Translations under genes and position numbers: made by a program | The notes under the pieces: generated by a model | What the model was told of the DNA's origin: nothing | Databases searched by the model: none | The model's input: only the letters and a program-made list of their open reading frames with translations | Shown: positions 59,568 to 64,000 of the stretch, in pieces | Numbering within the stretch: the first letter of the stretch is position 1 | Layout of the letters: the number at the start of each line of letters is the position of its first letter | NCBI GenBank assembly: GCA_023423045.1 | Contig: JAFAGA010000068.1 | Coordinates: forward strand, 62,001-126,000 | Source: Bacillota bacterium | GTDB taxonomy: Bacteria; Bacillota; Clostridia; Lachnospirales; Lachnospiraceae | Reading direction: 5' to 3' | DNA: 64,000 nucleotides

Positions 59568-59596
59568 TTGCAATTTTTGGTTTCCTTTGCTATAAT
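59568..59596 (+). promoter_or_regulatory. Promoter of the rimP-nusA-infB operon
   Basis: TTGCAA at 59568-59573 and a perfect TATAAT at 59591-59596 with a 17-base spacer. It starts ten bases after the ATPase stop and provides an independent start for the translation/transcription-factor operon. Confidence 0.75.
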
Positions 59597-59603
59597 AACT
59601 ATG

Positions 59604-59662
59604 GTGCAAAATGATAAGAATAATTAAGGAGTGGACGAAAGTCCACTCTTATTATTTGCATA
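59604..59662 (+). promoter_or_regulatory. Structured 5' leader of the rimP operon
   Basis: GAGTGGAC and GTCCACTC enclose a GAAA tetraloop (59629-59648). The stem is extended outward by the complementary AATAATTAAG/CTTATTATT and GCAAAAT/ATTTGC flanks. The hairpin begins shortly after the predicted transcription start and is followed by an A/T-rich stretch. It could be an attenuator, an mRNA-stabilising 5' hairpin or a binding site for a ribosome-biogenesis factor. Confidence 0.55.
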
Positions 59663-59695
59663 AAGTCCAAATATGTTAGGAAAGCAGGGATTTGA

Positions 59696-60163
59696 ATGAC
59701 AAAGCATGAAGAATATGAGCGTAAGACGGAGCAGTTACTGGAACCGATTCTGACAGCGAACCATTTCGAATTGTATGACGTGGAGTATGTTAAGGAGGGC
59801 GGCAGCTGGTATTTAAGAGCTTATATTGATAAGGAAAACGGTATCACGGTGGATGACTGTGTATTGGTCAGCAGAGCGCTGAGTGATTTGCTTGATCAGA
59901 ACGACTTTATCTCTGATTCCTATATATTAGAGGTGAGTTCGCCCGGACTTGGGAGACAGCTGAAGAAAGATAAGCATTTTGAAAGAAGCCTCGGAGAAGA
60001 GGTTGAGGTAAAGCTCTATAAGGCCCTGAACAAGAAGAAGGAGTATGCGGGCCTGCTGAAAGCCTTTGATGCCGTCAATATAACGCTGGAATTTGAGGAT
60101 GGAACCGTTATGGATATTCCCAGAACGAGTATCGCAGTAGTGCGCCTTGCCTTTGATTTCTAG
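59696..60163 (+). CDS. rimP: Ribosome maturation factor RimP
   Basis: 30S subunit assembly factor of 155 residues, the usual length. It has the N-terminal ELYDVEYVKEGGSWYLRAYI, the KENGITVDDCVLVSRALSDL helix region and the conserved YILEVSSPGLGRQLKKDKHF. The C-terminal Sm-like domain ends VMDIPRTSIAVVRLAFDF. GCAGGGATTTG precedes the ATG. It is the first gene of the nusA-infB operon and directly follows polC in many related genomes, but here it is separated from polC by the island. Confidence 0.95.
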   Translation: MTKHEEYERKTEQLLEPILTANHFELYDVEYVKEGGSWYLRAYIDKENGITVDDCVLVSRALSDLLDQNDFISDSYILEVSSPGLGRQLKKDKHFERSLGEEVEVKLYKALNKKKEYAGLLKAFDAVNITLEFEDGTVMDIPRTSIAVVRLAFDF

Positions 60164-60195
60164 GAAAGAACTTTTATTATGAAATGATAAGATGG

Positions 60196-60241
60196 TCCCG
60201 GCAAAAGCCCCGGAATTGTTATAGAAGGCTTTTTGCCGGGA
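60196..60241 (+). other. Strong hairpin in the rimP-nusA intergenic region
   Basis: TCCCGGCAAAAGCC (from 60196) pairs with GGCTTTTTGCCGGGA (to 60241) over 14 positions with one bulged T, around a 17-base loop. It is not followed by a T-tract, so an RNA processing or stability element is more likely than a terminator. Confidence 0.6.
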
Positions 60242-60334
60242 TAATCATGATCTATTAACAGGAAGGATACCTTGGGGAAAATCCTCCTGATTCAATTGTG
60301 AAATATAAATTTAAAAAGGAGGATTTGAAAGAAA

Positions 60335-61381
60335 ATGGATGCGAACAGGGAACTGATTGAGGCTTTGAACCAAATTGAGAAGGAAAAGGATATCAGTAAG
60401 GATATTTTACTTGAAGCATTGGAGAACTCATTGGTTGCGGCATGCAAAAACAACTACGGCAGAGCGGATAACATAAAGGTTAATATTGACCGGATTACCG
60501 GAGAGGTGAATGTATTTGCCATGAAGGAAGTGGTGGAAGAGGTTGCCGACCCGATTATGCAGATCAGCCTGGCTCAAGCGAAGATGAAAGATTCCAGAAA
60601 AGAGCTGGGAGATATGGTGGCTATCGAGGTTACACCGAAGAATTTCGGCCGTATTGCTGCCCAGAAGGCGAAGCAGGTGGTAGTTCAAAAAATCCGCGAA
60701 GAAGAGAGAAAGGTTTTGTTCACCCAGTACAGCAGCAAGGAGAAGGATATTGTAACCGGTATCGTACAGCGCTATGTGGGGAATAACGTAAGCATTAATC
60801 TTGGCAAGGTGGATGCGATTTTAACAGAGAACGAGCAGGTGAGAGGAGAGATATTCAGACCCACTGATCGTATCAAATTATATGTGCTTGAGGTAAAGGA
60901 CACTACCAAGGGGCCGAGAATTACCGTATCCCGGACACACCCCGAGCTGGTGAAGCGCTTATTCGAGGCGGAGGTTACGGAGATTCAGGACGGAACCGTA
61001 GAGATTAAGAGCATCTCCAGAGAAGCCGGTTCCAGAACTAAGATGGCGGTATGGAGCAATAATCCTGATGTGGATGCAGTCGGCGCCTGTGTCGGCCTGA
61101 ACGGAGCCAGAGTAAATGCCATCGTTCATGAGCTTCGCAACGAGAAAATCGATATTATTAATTGGAGCAACGATCCTGCAAAATTAATTGAAAATGCCCT
61201 TAGTCCCGCCAAGGTGGTATCCGTTTCGGTGGACGAATTTGAAAAAAGTGCCAGGGTAATTGTTCCTGATTATCAACTATCCCTTGCCATTGGTAAGGAA
61301 GGCCAGAATGCCAGACTTGCGGCAAAGCTGACCGGATATAAGATTGATATTAAGAGCGAATCCCAAAGTATGGGTTATTAA
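60335..61381 (+). CDS. nusA: Transcription termination/antitermination factor NusA
   Basis: RNA polymerase-binding factor of 348 residues without the C-terminal acidic repeats of proteobacterial NusA, as usual for Firmicutes. The N-terminal domain starts ELIEALNQIEKEKDISKDIL. The S1 domain is near 135-200 (DIVTGIVQRYVGNNVSINLG). KH1 contains DAVGACVGLNGARVNAIVHE, and KH2 ends with SLAIGKEGQNARLAAKLTGY. AAGGAGG lies 12 bases before the ATG, a slightly long spacing. rnpM follows within 20 bases. Confidence 0.96.
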   Translation: MDANRELIEALNQIEKEKDISKDILLEALENSLVAACKNNYGRADNIKVNIDRITGEVNVFAMKEVVEEVADPIMQISLAQAKMKDSRKELGDMVAIEVTPKNFGRIAAQKAKQVVVQKIREEERKVLFTQYSSKEKDIVTGIVQRYVGNNVSINLGKVDAILTENEQVRGEIFRPTDRIKLYVLEVKDTTKGPRITVSRTHPELVKRLFEAEVTEIQDGTVEIKSISREAGSRTKMAVWSNNPDVDAVGACVGLNGARVNAIVHELRNEKIDIINWSNDPAKLIENALSPAKVVSVSVDEFEKSARVIVPDYQLSLAIGKEGQNARLAAKLTGYKIDIKSESQSMGY

Positions 61382-61398
61382 TATGCATGGAGGTATAG

Positions 61399-61686
61399 AT
61401 GGCAAAAAAATTACCGTTAAGAATGTGTACCGGTTGCGGTGAGATGAAGCCAAAGAGAGAACTGATCCGTGTCTTAAAGACTCCGGAGGAGGAGATTGTG
61501 ATCGATGCCACCGGCAAGAAGAACGGGCGGGGAGCATATGTGTGCTGTTCCCTGGCCTGCTTGCAAAAGGCCATCAAAACAAAAGGACTGGAACGTTCAC
61601 TTAAGGTCGGTATTCCGGGAGAATTAATAGAAACTTTAGAGAAGGAGATGATTTTGCTTGAGTCCGGAAGAAAAGAAGGTATATAG
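61399..61686 (+). CDS. rnpM: RNase P modulator RnpM (YlxR)
   Basis: A 95-residue YlxR-family RNA-binding protein reported to bind and modulate RNase P. It has RMCTGCGEMKPKRELIRV, then DATGKKNGRGAYVCCSLACL, which contains the family GRGAYVC motif. GGAGG lies just before the ATG. Its last 29 bases overlap the L7Ae-like gene, so translation is coupled. It is in its standard place between nusA and infB. Confidence 0.93.
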   Translation: MAKKLPLRMCTGCGEMKPKRELIRVLKTPEEEIVIDATGKKNGRGAYVCCSLACLQKAIKTKGLERSLKVGIPGELIETLEKEMILLESGRKEGI

Positions 61687-62017
61687 TCTGTTTGGAATTG
61701 CAACAAAATCAGGAAAGCTTGTAAGCGGTGAATTCTCTACGGAGAAGGCGGTGAAGGAACGAAAGGCTGCTTTGGTCGTTGTGGCTGACGACGCATCCGA
61801 TAACACAAAAAAAATGTTTACCAACATGTGTACTTACTATAATGTGCCAATTTATTATTTTGGTATAAAAGACGACTTGGGTCATGCAATGGGTAAAGAG
61901 TTTCGCGCTTCTTTAGCAGTGCTTGACAAGGGCTTGGCTGATGCAATTGAAAGGCAACTGATAATAATGCAGGATAGGAACGGAGGTAGTAAGTATGGCA
62001 AAAATGAAAATATTTGA
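61658..62017 (+). CDS. L7Ae/L30e-family RNA-binding protein (YlxQ-like)
   Basis: A 119-residue kink-turn-binding-like protein. It starts at TTG 61658 within rnpM, with AAGGAG 11 bases upstream. It has VYSLFGIATKSGKLVSGEFS, LVVVADDASDNTKKMF and VPIYYFGIKDDLGHAMGKE, typical of YlxQ. Its 3' end overlaps the infB start by 23 bases. Such nested overlaps on both sides indicate tight translational coupling in the nusA-infB operon. Confidence 0.92.
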   Translation: MSPEEKKVYSLFGIATKSGKLVSGEFSTEKAVKERKAALVVVADDASDNTKKMFTNMCTYYNVPIYYFGIKDDLGHAMGKEFRASLAVLDKGLADAIERQLIIMQDRNGGSKYGKNENI

Positions 62018-64000
62018 GCTAAAAAATGAAATAAATAAAGCAGTGAAAAGTCCCATAGAAAGCAAGGATATTCTTGACTATCTGGAGCAAAGCTTCGGGG
62101 TAAAGAAAACCCATAGCAGCAACCTGGAGGATAATGAAGTTCATGTAGTAAAGAACCACTTTACCCGGGCGGCTGCGGCAAAGCAGGCAGCAGCCTCGCC
62201 GTCCCGGCAGGCCCCTGCAGCTTCGTCGGGAGCTTCGGCATCAGAGGGCAGGACGCATTCAGGTCAGGCAAACACGCTTTCACCGGCGCAGTCATCCGGA
62301 GCAGCGGCAGCTTCAGGGCAGACGGCGCCCCGACAGGCAGCAGCGGGGGATCAGCGTCCGGCTGCACAGGGTCAGCAGGGTGCCGCCAGACCTGCTGCTC
62401 AGGGGCAGAGGCCGGCAATGGGCCAGCAAAATAGTGGAATGAGACAGGGGCAGCCCGACAGGTCAGGCATTGGGGCAAGGCCCGCAGGAGAACAAGGTCT
62501 TTCCGGAATGCCTGCGCAATCAATGCAGACACAATCACAAAATATGCAACAGGGAGTAAGATCGGCAGGAGGACAAAGTGGAATGAAGCAAGGACAGCAG
62601 GGATATCAGAGCCAGGGAAGCGCTGGCCAGCATGGCAGTCAAAGCCAGGGATATCAAAGCTCAGGCAATACAGGAAGATCCGGTGAGAGTGGCCAGGGTC
62701 AAAGAACAGCGGCACATGGAGCCGGCAATCAGCAGGGAAGACCTGCCGGGCAGTATAATCAGAGACCCCAGGGCAACCAGGGCCAGAGACCTCAGGGAGA
62801 AGGCTATCAGGGGAACCGTCAGGGTTACCAGGGCAATCGACCGCAAGGAGAAGGCTATCAGGGTAATCGCCCGAGACCTCAGGGAGAAGGCTATCAAGGC
62901 AGACCTCAGGGAGAAGGCTACCAGGGGAACCGTCAGGGTTACCAGGGCAATCGTCCGAGACCTCAGGGGGAAGGCTATCAAGGCAGACCCCAGGGAGAAG
63001 GCTATCAGGGGAACCGTCAGGGCTATCAGGGCAATCGTCCGAATCCTGCCGGCGGCCAGCAGGGCAGAGGAAATTATGGCGGTCAGGGAGGGTATTCCCG
63101 TCCCAGCGGACCCCGTCCGGGCGGCGGTTTTAACCGCGGCTTTGAAGGCGGCAAGGACGAGGATGATAAGCCGAACTACGGCAATCGTTCCCAGGCAAGA
63201 AAGACTACCGGAAGAAGCGGCGGTGAGCGTAAGACGTTTGATCAGCAGATTCTGGATCAAAAGGTTGCCGCAAAGAATGATAACAGCAATAAGAGGAATA
63301 GAGACAGGATTAATAAGGAAAAGAGCTACAAAGATCGCGTGATTGCAGGGCGCAGCCAGAGCGAGGAAGAGGTTAAGACAAAGCTGGTTCCCAGAAAGGG
63401 TCAGTTTATTCAGCCGAAGCCGGTTCAGGTGGTGGAGGAAGAGATTAAGGTCATCTCCCTGCCGGAAGTCCTGACCATTAAAGAGTTGGCAGATAAGATG
63501 AAGAAGCCGTCGGCGGCTTTGATTAAGAAGCTCTTCCTGGCAGGAAAGATCGTAACCCTCAATCAGGAGATTACTTTTGAAGAGGCGGAAGAAATTGCTC
63601 TGGAATATGAGATAATTGCAGAAAAAGAGGTTAAAATTAATGAGGTAGAGGAGCTTCTGAAGGAAGAAGAGGAAGATCCCAGCACCATGGAAAAGAGACC
63701 TCCGGTTGTATGCGTTATGGGGCATGTCGATCATGGCAAGACCTCCCTTCTGGATGCGATCCGGGAGACGAGTGTTACCTCCAGGGAAGCGGGCGGTATC
63801 ACACAGCATATCGGCGCGTATATGGTTGAAATCAACGGTGAGAAAATCACCTTCCTGGATACTCCGGGACATGAAGCCTTCACCGCCATGCGTAAGCGCG
63901 GTGCCAAGTCTACGGATATCGCAATTCTTGTAGTTGCGGCGGACGACGGCGTTATGCCTCAGACAGTGGAGGCCATCAACCATGCCAAAGCTGCCGGTGT
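61995..64000 (+). CDS. infB: Translation initiation factor IF-2 (3' end beyond window)
   Basis: GTPase delivering initiator tRNA to the 30S subunit. ATG 61995 has GGAGG 8 bases upstream and lies inside the preceding gene. An IF2N domain (KMKIFELKNEINKAVKSPIE) opens the protein. About residues 55-400 are a disordered Gln/Gly/Arg/Pro/Ala region with six QGEGYQG units. A second IF2N-like domain (VLTIKELADKMKKPSAALIK) follows near residue 490, then the GTPase with MGHVDHGKTSLLDAI and LDTPGHEAFTAMRKRGA. The window ends in the G domain after AAGV. The long linker is unusually repetitive. Confidence 0.96.
   Translation, partial: MAKMKIFELKNEINKAVKSPIESKDILDYLEQSFGVKKTHSSNLEDNEVHVVKNHFTRAAAAKQAAASPSRQAPAASSGASASEGRTHSGQANTLSPAQSSGAAAASGQTAPRQAAAGDQRPAAQGQQGAARPAAQGQRPAMGQQNSGMRQGQPDRSGIGARPAGEQGLSGMPAQSMQTQSQNMQQGVRSAGGQSGMKQGQQGYQSQGSAGQHGSQSQGYQSSGNTGRSGESGQGQRTAAHGAGNQQGRPAGQYNQRPQGNQGQRPQGEGYQGNRQGYQGNRPQGEGYQGNRPRPQGEGYQGRPQGEGYQGNRQGYQGNRPRPQGEGYQGRPQGEGYQGNRQGYQGNRPNPAGGQQGRGNYGGQGGYSRPSGPRPGGGFNRGFEGGKDEDDKPNYGNRSQARKTTGRSGGERKTFDQQILDQKVAAKNDNSNKRNRDRINKEKSYKDRVIAGRSQSEEEVKTKLVPRKGQFIQPKPVQVVEEEIKVISLPEVLTIKELADKMKKPSAALIKKLFLAGKIVTLNQEITFEEAEEIALEYEIIAEKEVKINEVEELLKEEEEDPSTMEKRPPVVCVMGHVDHGKTSLLDAIRETSVTSREAGGITQHIGAYMVEINGEKITFLDTPGHEAFTAMRKRGAKSTDIAILVVAADDGVMPQTVEAINHAKAAG
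62785..63050 (+). repeat. Tandem repeat coding QGEGYQGNR units in IF-2
   Basis: Six QGEGYQG units occur, alternating with QGYQGNRP and RP spacers. The last four units make two copies of a higher-order block of 28 codons (84 bases), nearly identical at the DNA level (from about 62878 and 62962), pointing to recent expansion. Confidence 0.85.

Noticed and set aside
62661..63983. A 440-codon minus-strand frame opposite infB
   Set aside because: It is the mirror of the repetitive IF-2 linker and G domain. The + strand has the conserved IF-2 motifs and the ribosome binding site.

Overview
The window looks like a chromosome segment from a low-to-mid-GC anaerobic Firmicute of the Clostridia, most plausibly Lachnospiraceae. 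The evidence is Gram-positive type PolC, strong AAGGAGG-like ribosome binding sites, TTG/GTG starts, a dxr/ispG (MEP) isoprenoid pathway and a LarBCE cofactor set. No taxonomic marker was searched, so the family-level call is an inference.

Layout. 1-10418 is a housekeeping run on the + strand: frr (3' end), uppS, cdsA, dxr, rseP, ispG, polC. 59696-64000 is a second housekeeping run on the same strand: rimP, nusA, rnpM (ylxR), an L7Ae-like gene and infB (cut by the window end). In many Clostridia these two runs are adjacent. Here about 49 kb lies between them, and rimP has its own promoter.

The intervening 49 kb falls into blocks. (a) 10.69-18.7 kb: tRNA-Glu, a candidate orphan structured RNA, recQ, two small coiled-coil proteins, larB-larC-larE (nickel-pincer nucleotide synthesis, no larA in view) and a small zinc-ribbon protein. 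(b) 18.8-39.6 kb: a surface polysaccharide locus. It opens with a membrane-bound CapD/WbpM-type dehydratase and a MarR-type regulator. A strikingly AT-rich gene train follows: initiating phosphoglycosyltransferase, UDP-GalNAcA genes (TviB/TviC type), UDP-L-FucNAc genes (capE, capF, capG), glycosyltransferases, Wzy, Wzx, and a WbqC/aminotransferase/acetyltransferase cassette. (c) 39.7-42.4 kb: a wrecked IS110 transposase cut by a wrecked group II intron. (d) 42.7-48.0 kb: Wzz-like protein, UDP-galactopyranose mutase, a graveyard containing a phage tail-sheath fragment, a truncated second capF and an intact second capG. (e) 48.2-53.1 kb: a Phd/ParE-type toxin-antitoxin pair, small proteins and a SWIM-SNF2 helicase. 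(f) 53.2-59.6 kb: a third, relic capG fragment, rfbC, a lipid kinase, rfbA, a 15-bp minisatellite and an amino-acid ABC transporter.

How it fits together. The island encodes most of a Wzx/Wzy-type polysaccharide pathway. CapD/CapE, TviB/TviC and CapF/CapG make amino-sugar nucleotides. The small phosphoglycosyltransferase loads undecaprenyl phosphate (UppS, at the other end of the window, makes its lipid precursor). Glycosyltransferases extend the unit, Wzx flips it, Wzy polymerises it and Wzz sets its length. The most unusual structural observation is in 45.4-53.3 kb. The order small ORF - SNF2/SWIM - small ORF - capG occurs twice, and each copy has lost what the other kept. This suggests tandem block duplication followed by reciprocal decay. 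No CRISPR array, integrase or complete phage was seen.
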